A stretch of 9,106 nucleotides of DNA from Verrucomicrobiota bacterium (GTDB lineage: Bacteria > Verrucomicrobiota > Verrucomicrobiia > Limisphaerales > UBA1096): contig JASLKI010000393.1 in NCBI GenBank assembly GCA_030747575.1, forward strand, positions 1 through 9,106. The letters are read 5' to 3'. The position numbers and the translations under genes were made by a program. Positions 1 to 5,855 of this stretch are shown here, piece by piece (the first letter of the stretch is position 1; each line of letters starts with the position of its first letter). The notes under the pieces were generated by a model, which was not told the DNA's origin, ran no database searches, and worked only from the letters and a program-made list of their open reading frames with translations.

Positions 1-802
1 CATCGGGCTGGACCACACGCGTTGGCTCGGCGAAACACACGCGGCGATCGCCGCCGAGAAGGCCGGCATCATCAAGCCCGGCATCCCGGCGCTGACGGCG
101 GCCGCTCAACCGGAGGCGCTGGCAGTGATCCGCGCCGAAGCAGCGAGGCAAGGCGCGGAGTTGATCGAGGTTGGCCAAGCGGAGTCCACCGCCGACTTGC
201 CGCTGCTAGGGCGGCATCAGCAAACCAACGCGATTTTGGCCAAGGCGGTGGTCAGGCGATTGCAGGGCGAGTTGCCGGTGCCGCCCGAGGCGATTCGCGA
301 CGGCTTGGCCAAGGTGCATTGGCCGGGGCGGCTGCAGGTCATCCAGCGCGGCGAACAGACAGTACTGCTCGACGGCGCGCACAACGCCGAGGGCGCAGCG
401 ATGCTGCGGCAGGCTTTGGCGGACGGGTTTTCCGCCGACTCGACGGTCTTCATCCTCGGCATGGTGGACGAGAAGGACGGCGCGGGGTTTTGCGCCGAGT
501 TGGCGACCTTAGCCAAGCGCATCGTTTTGTCGCCGGTAAGCAGCGCCCGCTCGGCTAAGCCGGACGGTTTCGTGATGGCGTGCAAAGCCGCCAATCCGGT
601 GGCGGCGATCGAGGTTGCCGACTCGCTTGCCCAAGCGCTGGAGTGGTGCGCGGCCGAGACGTTTGTGGTGGTCGCCGGGTCGTTTTACCTCGTGGGCGAG
701 GCGATGGAACGCCTCGGGGTGGCCCCGACACCAAGCGAGGCCGAACGACAACTGAACGACTGGGGAGAGCCGGGACGCAGCGCAAAGACTCTTTCGGATT
801 GA
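1..802 (+). CDS. folC: Folylpolyglutamate synthase / dihydrofolate synthase, C-terminal part (5' end outside window)
   Basis: This cytoplasmic Mur-ligase-like ATP-dependent enzyme adds glutamate to dihydropteroate and/or tetrahydrofolate. The reading frame is open from base 2 to the TGA at 800-802, giving about 266 visible residues of a protein usually near 430. The N-terminal ATP-binding P-loop therefore lies left of the window. The visible part opens with the family signature IGLDHT..LG, followed at once by IAAEKAGIIKPG. The linker and the C-terminal glutamate-ligase domain follow, with PGRLQV and then DGAHN at 371-385, and the GMVDEKD segment at about 460-480 corresponds to the usual GM..DKD motif. 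The only in-frame ATG/GTG/TTG candidates are internal to these conserved regions, so no start is proposed. The frame is intact, with no sign of decay. The stop codon overlaps the -35 box of the promoter for the downstream tRNA. Whether the enzyme is bifunctional cannot be told from this part. Confidence 0.95.
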   Translation, partial: IGLDHTRWLGETHAAIAAEKAGIIKPGIPALTAAAQPEALAVIRAEAARQGAELIEVGQAESTADLPLLGRHQQTNAILAKAVVRRLQGELPVPPEAIRDGLAKVHWPGRLQVIQRGEQTVLLDGAHNAEGAAMLRQALADGFSADSTVFILGMVDEKDGAGFCAELATLAKRIVLSPVSSARSAKPDGFVMACKAANPVAAIEVADSLAQALEWCAAETFVVVAGSFYLVGEAMERLGVAPTPSEAERQLNDWGEPGRSAKTLSD

Positions 803-828
803 CTTGGCGGGGGGAGTTTCGGCATAAA
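799..828 (+). promoter_or_regulatory. Candidate sigma70-type promoter for tRNA-Glu, overlapping the folC stop codon
   Basis: A -35 box TTGACT (799-804, five of six matches to TTGACA) is followed by an 18-nt spacer and a -10 box CATAAA (823-828, four of six matches to TATAAT). Transcription would start near 835, leaving a leader of only about 9 nt before the tRNA at 844, which is typical of tRNA genes. The last bases of the -35 box include the folC TGA. The call rests on sequence match and position only. Confidence 0.55.
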
Positions 829-843
829 GCTGGGCCACGGCGA

Positions 844-918
844 GGCGCGTTGGTCTATCGGTTAGGACGCCGCCCTCTCAAGGCGGAAAGACGAGTTCAA
901 TTCTCGTACGCGCTACCA
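844..918 (+). tRNA. tRNA-Glu, anticodon CUC
   Basis: A complete cloverleaf of 75 nt, including an encoded CCA at 916-918. The acceptor stem pairs 844-850 with 908-914; it is fully paired except for a terminal G1-U72 wobble. The D arm has GTC (853-855) pairing with GAC (866-868), a three-pair D stem as in other tRNA-Glu genes. The anticodon stem CCGCC (870-874) pairs with GGCGG (882-886). The loop CTCTCAA (875-881) carries the anticodon CTC at 877-879, which reads GAG. The T stem ACGAG (891-895) pairs with CTCGT (903-907) around the loop TTCAATT (896-902). The discriminator base is A915. The gene has its own candidate promoter at 799-828. No terminator separates it from the coding sequence starting at 948. 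A CUC isoacceptor would normally supplement a UUC tRNA-Glu encoded elsewhere. Confidence 0.96.
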
Positions 919-947
919 TCTCGCTGACACTGCGGCCGATAAAGCCC

Positions 948-1316
948 ATGACACCTTTTCAAATTATCTTCACTCCCACCGCCGCCGCCGAGTTGGGCAC
1001 GCTGCCCAAGGAGCTGCAGTTGGAAATTCTCGGGGACTTTCGCGGCCTGCCCAACGACGTCCGCAGCGACGAGATGGACAGCTTCGGCCGCCTCAACCGC
1101 GACGGGCGGCATCTATTCCGTTTCCGGCTCGGCAGTTACCGGGTGTACTTCGAGCGGCACGAGTTCGGGGTGCTGATTCACCGCATCCTGCACGCGAAGA
1201 AACATCTTCGGGATTTTCTCTTCCGCAACAAACTGCCGGGCGGGGAGGATCGCGTGCTGGAGGAGACGCCGGAATTCTGGAAGCTGATCGAGTCGGCCAA
1301 GTCGGCCGCCTGCTAG
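948..1316 (+). CDS. Solitary RelE/ParE-superfamily toxin-like protein
   Basis: A small 122-residue protein whose first 95 residues fit the RelE/ParE fold. An N-terminal strand FQIIFTPTA (4-12) leads into the AAAEL..LPKELQ helix (12-24), then a second helix. A basic strand pair follows, GRHLFRFRLGSYRVYF (53-68), and then LIHRILHAKKHLRDFLFR (76-93). Family members are ribosome-dependent mRNA endonucleases (RelE, HigB) or gyrase poisons (ParE). Arg65 sits where the family has a conserved arginine in the YRV(I/Y) strand. The tail after residue 97 (GGEDRVLEETPEFWKLIE...) is acidic and longer than in classical toxins, and the C-terminal region shows Phe90/Phe92 rather than a clear catalytic Tyr. 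The ATG at 948 is chosen because the fold's first strand begins directly after it; no Shine-Dalgarno sequence precedes it. No antitoxin gene is adjacent: a tRNA lies 29 nt upstream and a convergent HNH gene one base downstream. It may be an orphan toxin, a domesticated RNase or an inactive fold relative. The family assignment is fairly secure, the activity is not. Confidence 0.75.
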   Translation: MTPFQIIFTPTAAAELGTLPKELQLEILGDFRGLPNDVRSDEMDSFGRLNRDGRHLFRFRLGSYRVYFERHEFGVLIHRILHAKKHLRDFLFRNKLPGGEDRVLEETPEFWKLIESAKSAAC

Positions 1317-1317
1317 G

Positions 1318-1935
1318 CTACTGCAAATCCTCGCCCAATTCCACATTCCAGTAGGCCATGTCGAGGAAGTGCCGCCAGCTCTCGTGGTAGTGAAGGCTGA
1401 ACCGCACCTGCATGAACGGATGCCAGCGTGGCTTGCGCGGCTTGCGAACCAATTGCATCCCGGCCTGCTCCGGCGTGTGGTTGGACTTGCGCGAGTTGCA
1501 CGGGACACAGGAGCAGACAATGTTTTCCCACGAGGTTGGGCCGTCCTGTTGTCGCGGCACGACGTGATCCAGGTTCAAGTCTTTCGTGTCGTATTTTTTG
1601 CCGCAATACTGGCAGGTGTTTTTGTCGCGCTGAAAAATATTGTGCCGGGTGAACTTAACTTCCTTGCGAGGCACCCGATCGTAAACCATCAGCAGAATCA
1701 CACGCGGCAAACGCAGCTTGATGCTCACGCCGTGGATGCTCTCGGGATCGGGTTTCTCCTCGGAAAGATCAGCCCACTGGTGAAAGCCGAACGTGTTGAA
1801 GTCGCCGCCCTCGCTGTGCACAACCTGCGCGTTGCCCTCGAAGAGCAGCGTCAAGGCTCTGCGGGCGGAGCAGATATTTACGGCCTGCCAAAGCCGGTTC
1901 AATACCAGAACCGGCTGATGTAACAGTGCTTCCAT
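1318..1935 (-). CDS. HNH endonuclease-family protein with two CxxC zinc ligand pairs
   Basis: With the start at 1935 the protein has 205 residues and opens LLHQPVLVLNRLWQAV, the usual beginning of this small, widespread HNH family. The nuclease core lies at about 95-155: CQYC (108-111), then LDHVVPR with the Asp123-His124 pair, WENIV with Asn138, and CVPCN (143-147) with Asn147. The four cysteines would bind a structural zinc, and His124/Asn138/Asn147 would form the HNH metal site. Family members cut or nick DNA, but their cellular role is poorly defined; no modification methylase or integrase is nearby, so a restriction or mobile function is not supported. An alternative ATG at 1989 has GGAG 9 nt upstream but adds an 18-residue extension that I do not recognise from the family, and it would take up nearly half of the divergent promoter region. 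The stop is one base from the stop of the convergent RelE-like gene. The core identification is sure, the start moderately so. Confidence 0.9.
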   Translation of the reverse strand: MEALLHQPVLVLNRLWQAVNICSARRALTLLFEGNAQVVHSEGGDFNTFGFHQWADLSEEKPDPESIHGVSIKLRLPRVILLMVYDRVPRKEVKFTRHNIFQRDKNTCQYCGKKYDTKDLNLDHVVPRQQDGPTSWENIVCSCVPCNSRKSNHTPEQAGMQLVRKPRKPRWHPFMQVRFSLHYHESWRHFLDMAYWNVELGEDLQ

Positions 1936-2056
1936 GATCTGAAAAAGTGGACGGGAAGCTATCACGGCCATTTTGATGGAGTCAAACATCAACGAAAACT
2001 CCAAGTTTAGCCTTCAATCCGGCCCGGGCGGATGGTACTTCGGCGGCGGCGTTCAA
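1936..2056. promoter_or_regulatory. Divergent intergenic region between the HNH gene and the sulfatase gene
   Basis: These 121 bp must hold the 5' signals of both divergent genes if the preferred starts (1935 minus, 2057 plus) are right. No strong sigma70 promoter is visible in either direction. On the minus strand TTGACT (complement of 1980-1985) could be a -35 box for the HNH gene, but the matching -10 (GATAGC-like) is poor. Small dyads are present: TTTGA..TCAAA (1972-1976 and 1982-1986), GGAGT..ACTCC (1978-1982 and 1998-2002), and the stronger one at 2017-2033, listed separately. Confidence 0.5.
2017..2033. promoter_or_regulatory. Dyad symmetry upstream of the sulfatase gene
   Basis: The arms ATCCG (2017-2021) and CGGAT (2029-2033) flank a 7-nt centre. 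Overlapping this is the self-complementary 8-mer GCCCGGGC (2022-2029). The element ends 23 nt before the sulfatase ATG. It could be an operator or a hairpin in the mRNA leader. The arms are short and the region is GC-rich, so chance is a real possibility. Confidence 0.3.
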
Positions 2057-3553
2057 ATGAAAAACCTCATCCCCCTCCTCGCTGCATGCTTGTTTGCGCT
2101 TAGTCAAGCGCCCGCCGAGGCGGCCAAGCGCCCGAACATCCTGTTCATGATGTCCGACGACCACGCCGCCGAAGCGATCAGCGCGTACGGCTCGTGGCTC
2201 AAGGATTACTGCCACACACCGACCCTAGACCGGCTCGCCGCCGAGGGCATGCACTTCACCAACGTCTGCTGCAACAACTCCATCTGCTCGCCCAGCCGCG
2301 CCAGCATCATCAGCGGCCAATACTCACACGTCACCGGCGCGCTCAACCTCGGCTGCCGCCTCAAACCGAACGCCCCGAGCTACATCCGCGAGATGACCAA
2401 CAGCGGCTACGAGACGTGTGTCGTCGGCAAGTGGCACATGCAGCAGTTCCCGCGCGGCGCCGGCGACTACGCGGTGACTGTTGGCCAGGGCAGCTACTTC
2501 AACCCAACACTGCACCGACCCGACGGCACCCGCGAAAAGTACGAGGGTTACTACGCCGATCGCTACACCGACTGGGCGCTCAAGTGGCTGAAGCAACGCG
2601 ACACCAAAAAACCGTTTTACCTGAGCCTGCACTTCAAGGGGCCGCACGAATATTTCGAGTACCCCGAGCGCTGGGCCAAGCTGCACGAGGGCGTGAAGAT
2701 TCCCGAGCCGCCCAGCCTGCACGAAGATATCACCAAGACCAGCCCGCTGCTCAAGGGCAAGCATTACTCGGTCATGTACGACACCGAGGGGCCAAAAAGC
2801 TTTTACCTCGTTTACGAGGACTACCTGGCCAAGGTCTCCGATGATCCCGCTGAGCGCCGCTCACTTGCCTACCAGCACCTCATCCACAAATACCTTCGCT
2901 GCGTTGCGGCGATAGACGACAACGTCAAGCGCGTACTCGACCACCTGCAAGGCGAAGGCATCCTGGATGACACGCTCATCATCTACACCAGCGACCAGGG
3001 CTATTGGCTGGGCCAGCACAATATGCACGACAAGCGGCTCATCCTCGAGGAATCACTCAAGATGCCGTTTATCGTGCGGTATCCAAAAGAGATCAAAGCC
3101 GGCAGCGTAAGTTCCAAACTCGGCATGAACATCGACTTCGGCCCGACCATGCTCGATTACGCCGACGTGAACATCCCCAGCGTAATGCAGGGCGTGAGCC
3201 TCCGGCCATTGCTGCGGGGCGTCGAACCAACCGACTGGCGGGAGTCGATTTTTTACGCCTACTACAACCGCTCCCCCAAGCATTGGGGCATCCGCACTGA
3301 GCGATACAAGCTGATCCGTTTCCCTGACACCGAGGCAGTCGAGTTTTACGACCTGCGGGAAGATCCCACCGAGATGTACAACCGAGCCGCCGAGCCGGCC
3401 TACAGAAAACAGATCGCCTCCACTCAAAAACAACTGGATACACTGATGACCAACACCGGTGTCACCCGGGAATTCCTCCTCAAAAGAATGGGCGACAACA
3501 CCAAGCTGCCGCCGCGCCTACATAAAAGACGTAATAAGAGAAAAGAGAAGTGA
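2057..3553 (+). CDS. Exported type I (formylglycine) sulfatase
   Basis: This 498-residue protein would hydrolyse sulfate esters on a carbohydrate in the periplasm or outside the cell. A Sec signal peptide (MKNLIPLLAACLFAL..., cleavage likely near AEAA at 20-23) is followed by the mature start KRPNILFMMSDDH. Metal ligands Asp34-Asp35 lie in MSDDH. The maturation motif C-S-P-S-R (77-81) makes Cys77 the residue converted to formylglycine by an FGE-type enzyme. GKWHM (124-128) supplies Lys125 and His127, LHFKGPH contains His192, and TSDQG (311-315) supplies Asp313 with Gln314 where Asn or His is commoner; Lys326 completes the usual set. The C-terminal part has the familiar GIRTERYKLIRF and FYDLREDPTEM segments. 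Overall it resembles N-acetylglucosamine-6-sulfatase / mucin-desulfating members of family S1, but the substrate cannot be read from the sequence. The ATG at 2057 is chosen because the signal peptide starts there; an in-frame ATG at 1973 would add 28 unrelated residues. The last 12 residues are strongly basic (RLHKRRNKRKEK). Confidence 0.96.
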   Translation: MKNLIPLLAACLFALSQAPAEAAKRPNILFMMSDDHAAEAISAYGSWLKDYCHTPTLDRLAAEGMHFTNVCCNNSICSPSRASIISGQYSHVTGALNLGCRLKPNAPSYIREMTNSGYETCVVGKWHMQQFPRGAGDYAVTVGQGSYFNPTLHRPDGTREKYEGYYADRYTDWALKWLKQRDTKKPFYLSLHFKGPHEYFEYPERWAKLHEGVKIPEPPSLHEDITKTSPLLKGKHYSVMYDTEGPKSFYLVYEDYLAKVSDDPAERRSLAYQHLIHKYLRCVAAIDDNVKRVLDHLQGEGILDDTLIIYTSDQGYWLGQHNMHDKRLILEESLKMPFIVRYPKEIKAGSVSSKLGMNIDFGPTMLDYADVNIPSVMQGVSLRPLLRGVEPTDWRESIFYAYYNRSPKHWGIRTERYKLIRFPDTEAVEFYDLREDPTEMYNRAAEPAYRKQIASTQKQLDTLMTNTGVTREFLLKRMGDNTKLPPRLHKRRNKRKEK

Positions 3554-3567
3554 GCCAGGTGGCTGGC
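3554..3567. terminator. Small hairpin in the 21-bp gap between convergent genes
   Basis: GCCAG (3554-3558) and CTGGC (3563-3567) form a 5-bp stem around a GTGG loop, directly after the sulfatase stop. On the minus strand the hairpin is followed by a pyrimidine-rich stretch (complement of 3535-3553, including TCTCTTTTCTC). It could therefore help terminate transcription of the esterase gene more than of the sulfatase. The stem is short and there is no true U-run. Confidence 0.3.
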
Positions 3568-3574
3568 CAAATGA

Positions 3575-5743
3575 TTACTCCAGGGTCTTTGTCCAGTTGA
3601 TGAATTCCTGATGCTGGTCGGCTTGAAATCGGTTGGTATCGTCTGGGGCAAGCCAGGCTAATGAGCCTTTGGCGATAAGCGGCTTGGCAGACCGGATCCG
3701 ATCGATGACTTCCGCTACCGCGTTGAAATCGGCAAAGCGATCGCGCTTGGGTGTGACAACCAAACATGGTTTCGGAAGCACCAGGCCAAGCACATCATCG
3801 TAGTCGAAAGGCATTTCACTCTCTCGTCCATCGAAGAGGCCAAGGCGTGGTTGCAGCGCGTGCAGTTCCCAGAGTCGCCTGTTGCCGCCGGTCGCCCTAG
3901 CATTGCCGGCATTTCGCAAGGGAGTCCAGCCACTGAAACAGGCTACACCTGCGACGCGATCATCGAGCGCGCCGGCATACATCGCAGTCAGCGCTCCGCT
4001 TGAATACCCAAGCAGGAATACCCGGTTGGTGTCGAACTCGGGGATCGCGCTTTTTGCTGCACCCCTCCCCTCGACGGCAAAACTCACAGCAGCCTGGGCG
4101 TCCATCACCATCCGGCCGAGCTTTGACCAAACAGGATGATTTATGTAAAAGTCGCGCCCCTCGAGCAGTCGCAGGCCGAAGCCGCATTGATCGTAGGCGA
4201 TGACGGCGAAACCGTTCTCGGCCAGCCGTTGATAAACCGTGGTGCCCTGCACGCCGTAACCCTCGTTGTAGCCACTGTGATATGAGAGAGGATGCAGCCA
4301 GACGACCACCGGCATGGGCGTCGGCGCTCCGTCTTTGAAATAAAGATTACCGCGCACACCATGGCCAAAGTGGATTGGTACTCGGTGTACGCCCTTGGGC
4401 GTCCAGCGGTCGTGCGTCATCAAACTCGACTCGGCATCAGTGAGAAACTCCGCTTGCTCGACCGGCGACAAAGTCTTCGGTGCTTGGCCAAGCGACCATT
4501 TGATGCGTTCGATGGCGGGAGCGGCCTTGGCGATGGCCAAGCTGGCTGCGTTTTGGCGGCTGCGCCACTGTTCCCAGTCGAAGTCGTGGATCAATTGCTC
4601 GGGAAACTCCCCTTGCTTGGCCAAGCCGCGACCAAAAGCCAGGTCGACCCAATCGAGATTACGCTGCCGATCAGCCCGGCTGACCTGTTCCGGAGGCGGG
4701 CCGGATGAGTGGCCACCGGTGCGGTAATCAATCCGTAGGTTTTGCTCCGCGCCGAGGAGCCGATAAACAGAGCGGCCTTCGATGTAGGCCTTCTCGACAG
4801 CGAAGGTCGGCTCGGCGCCGTCGTTGTACGCGGTATGAATGAGGCAGTGACGTGGCGCGATCAGCCCATACCAGCCGTGGGCGTCGACCGGCAGTTCATT
4901 CTCACGACCTGTGAAGTCGCGCAGCGAGGGAAGAAACCATTCACTTGGAAAATCGGATGGTGCCTCGGCGTAGGTGTTACGACTGGTGAACCGGTAGGGG
5001 CTGGATGCGGGTGAACCCGGACTGCGGGCGACGACGCAGCTAATGCGCTCATCGAAAGCACCGGCAATCATCGCCTGTTTGCCGTAACGCGAAAACCCGA
5101 TGATTGCGATTTTGTCGGCATCGATTTCGGCGACGGATTGATCACCCAGAAGATAATCGATGCAGCGACTAGCCAGCCAACCCTTGGTGCTAATCTCCGT
5201 CCAGGTAGCTCTGGGATATTCCTTGCGTATGGTCTGCCAGACGCTTTCGTAGCCTGGGTAGCCGGCCTCTCGGTGGTGCCTGTCCACGCCCGGGAACAGG
5301 CAGACAGCGTAGCCACGCTCCACCGCATCCTCACCCCAGTAACGCTGGTAAAACCGAGGAGCGGTCAGCAGCAGCGGAAACGGACCTTTGCCATCGGGCA
5401 ACCAAAGTGCCATCTCGAAGGCGACGCGATTCGGCGTGGCCAGCGTGACGAGAATTCGCCGCCGGGTGGACCCGTCATCGTGCACATTTTCGCTGGTGAC
5501 TTTGGCCCCGGTAATCTGCGGTATCTCACCGGGAAAACTGCCGATGAAATATTTGATGAGCAACGATCGGATTTCCTCGCGGCGCTCTGCCCACTCACCG
5601 TGGGATTTAACTTTGCGACCATCGAGAAACTCAAGCAACGGCGGCAACTCAGCGCGTAAATACGGCTGACCAAGCGCCGTGAATGAAGTCAACGAAATGA
5701 CGGCGACTACAAGCCAAAGGCAAATTAAACGGGATGTGTTCAA
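3575..5743 (-). CDS. Exported protein with two tandem alpha/beta-hydrolase (esterase) domains
   Basis: A 722-residue exported protein with two serine-hydrolase domains, probably removing ester groups from a polysaccharide. A signal peptide (hydrophobic from about residue 6, cleavage near ALG/QP at 25-26) leads to domain 1 (about 35-375). This domain has the nucleophile elbow GFSRYGK (216-222, Ser218), followed by GAFDERI and ARSPG, and a likely His345 in TGGHSSG. The G-x-S-R-x-G-K pattern is that of CE15 glucuronoyl esterases and related acetyl-xylan esterases. A linker rich in Ala, Arg and Gln (about 385-425) joins domain 2 (about 440-722). Domain 2 has an oxyanion-type VVWLHPLSYHSGYN, nucleophile elbow GYSSG (579-583, Ser581), and probable Asp668 (TPKRDRF) and His711 (ADQHQEF). 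Both nucleophiles appear intact. The start must be TTG: the frame has a TAG at 5753-5755 and no ATG before residue 111, and TTG at 5741-5743 begins a complete signal peptide. It is convergent with the sulfatase and downstream of the haem-dehydrogenase on the same strand. The fold assignment is confident, the substrate is not. Confidence 0.86.
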   Translation of the reverse strand: MNTSRLICLWLVVAVISLTSFTALGQPYLRAELPPLLEFLDGRKVKSHGEWAERREEIRSLLIKYFIGSFPGEIPQITGAKVTSENVHDDGSTRRRILVTLATPNRVAFEMALWLPDGKGPFPLLLTAPRFYQRYWGEDAVERGYAVCLFPGVDRHHREAGYPGYESVWQTIRKEYPRATWTEISTKGWLASRCIDYLLGDQSVAEIDADKIAIIGFSRYGKQAMIAGAFDERISCVVARSPGSPASSPYRFTSRNTYAEAPSDFPSEWFLPSLRDFTGRENELPVDAHGWYGLIAPRHCLIHTAYNDGAEPTFAVEKAYIEGRSVYRLLGAEQNLRIDYRTGGHSSGPPPEQVSRADRQRNLDWVDLAFGRGLAKQGEFPEQLIHDFDWEQWRSRQNAASLAIAKAAPAIERIKWSLGQAPKTLSPVEQAEFLTDAESSLMTHDRWTPKGVHRVPIHFGHGVRGNLYFKDGAPTPMPVVVWLHPLSYHSGYNEGYGVQGTTVYQRLAENGFAVIAYDQCGFGLRLLEGRDFYINHPVWSKLGRMVMDAQAAVSFAVEGRGAAKSAIPEFDTNRVFLLGYSSGALTAMYAGALDDRVAGVACFSGWTPLRNAGNARATGGNRRLWELHALQPRLGLFDGRESEMPFDYDDVLGLVLPKPCLVVTPKRDRFADFNAVAEVIDRIRSAKPLIAKGSLAWLAPDDTNRFQADQHQEFINWTKTLE

Positions 5744-5773
5744 ACCGCACTGCTACCACTCCGGCCAAGCGGC

Positions 5774-5801
5774 AACAAGCCAATCGTTGTCATAACAAGC
5801 C
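5774..5801. repeat. Direct repeat AACAAGCC with 20-bp period
   Basis: The 8-mer AACAAGCC occurs at 5774-5781 and again at 5794-5801, exactly 20 bp apart, about two helical turns. The pair lies 31-58 bp upstream of the esterase TTG start, and the second copy overlaps the candidate -10 box at 5792-5797. It could be a tandem binding site for a regulator. Only two copies are seen, so chance is not excluded. Confidence 0.35.
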
Positions 5802-5820
5802 CTATGGGACTTCATTTCAA
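5792..5820 (-). promoter_or_regulatory. Candidate promoter for the tandem esterase gene
   Basis: Read on the minus strand, TTGAAA (complement of 5815-5820, five of six matches) is followed by a 17-nt spacer and TGTTAT (complement of 5792-5797, four of six matches). Transcription would begin near 5785, giving a leader of about 40 nt. If used, the esterase gene is not dependent on read-through from the dehydrogenase gene. Confidence 0.35.
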
Positions 5821-5855
5821 CTCTTCACCCTCAACACAAGCATCGGGATCTTAAT

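Noticed and set aside
44..51. GCGATCGC, a HIP1-like octamer, seen at about 44-51 and near 3738-3745
   Set aside because: Only two copies, both inside genes and easily explained by GC-rich codons; nothing else suggests cyanobacterial DNA.
22..558. A 178-residue open frame on the plus strand inside folC
   Set aside because: It is Arg/Gly-rich and low in complexity, and it lies out of frame over recognisable folC motifs. Long shadow frames are normal in high-GC DNA.
1369..1923. A 184-residue plus-strand frame antisense to the HNH gene
   Set aside because: The minus-strand frame carries the full HNH motif set; the plus frame has no recognisable motif and mirrors its codons.
844..1935. A mobile-element insertion at the tRNA 3' end carrying the RelE-like and HNH genes
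   Set aside because: No integrase, no repeated copy of the tRNA 3' end further right, and the HNH protein belongs to a common chromosomal family rather than an intron-encoded one.
948..1935. The RelE-like and HNH genes as one toxin-antitoxin or defence operon
   Set aside because: They lie on opposite strands and the HNH protein has no antitoxin DNA-binding features. Only an antisense link through their 3' ends remains possible.
2057..2089. Lipoprotein signal in the sulfatase (LAAC at residues 8-11)
   Set aside because: The cysteine comes only 11 residues from the start, too early for a usual lipoprotein signal, and a standard cleavage region AEAA follows at about residue 20.
2194..2844. A 216-residue plus-strand frame within the sulfatase gene
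   Set aside because: It is rich in Arg, Gln and His, typical of a shifted frame, and it overlaps the sulfatase catalytic region.
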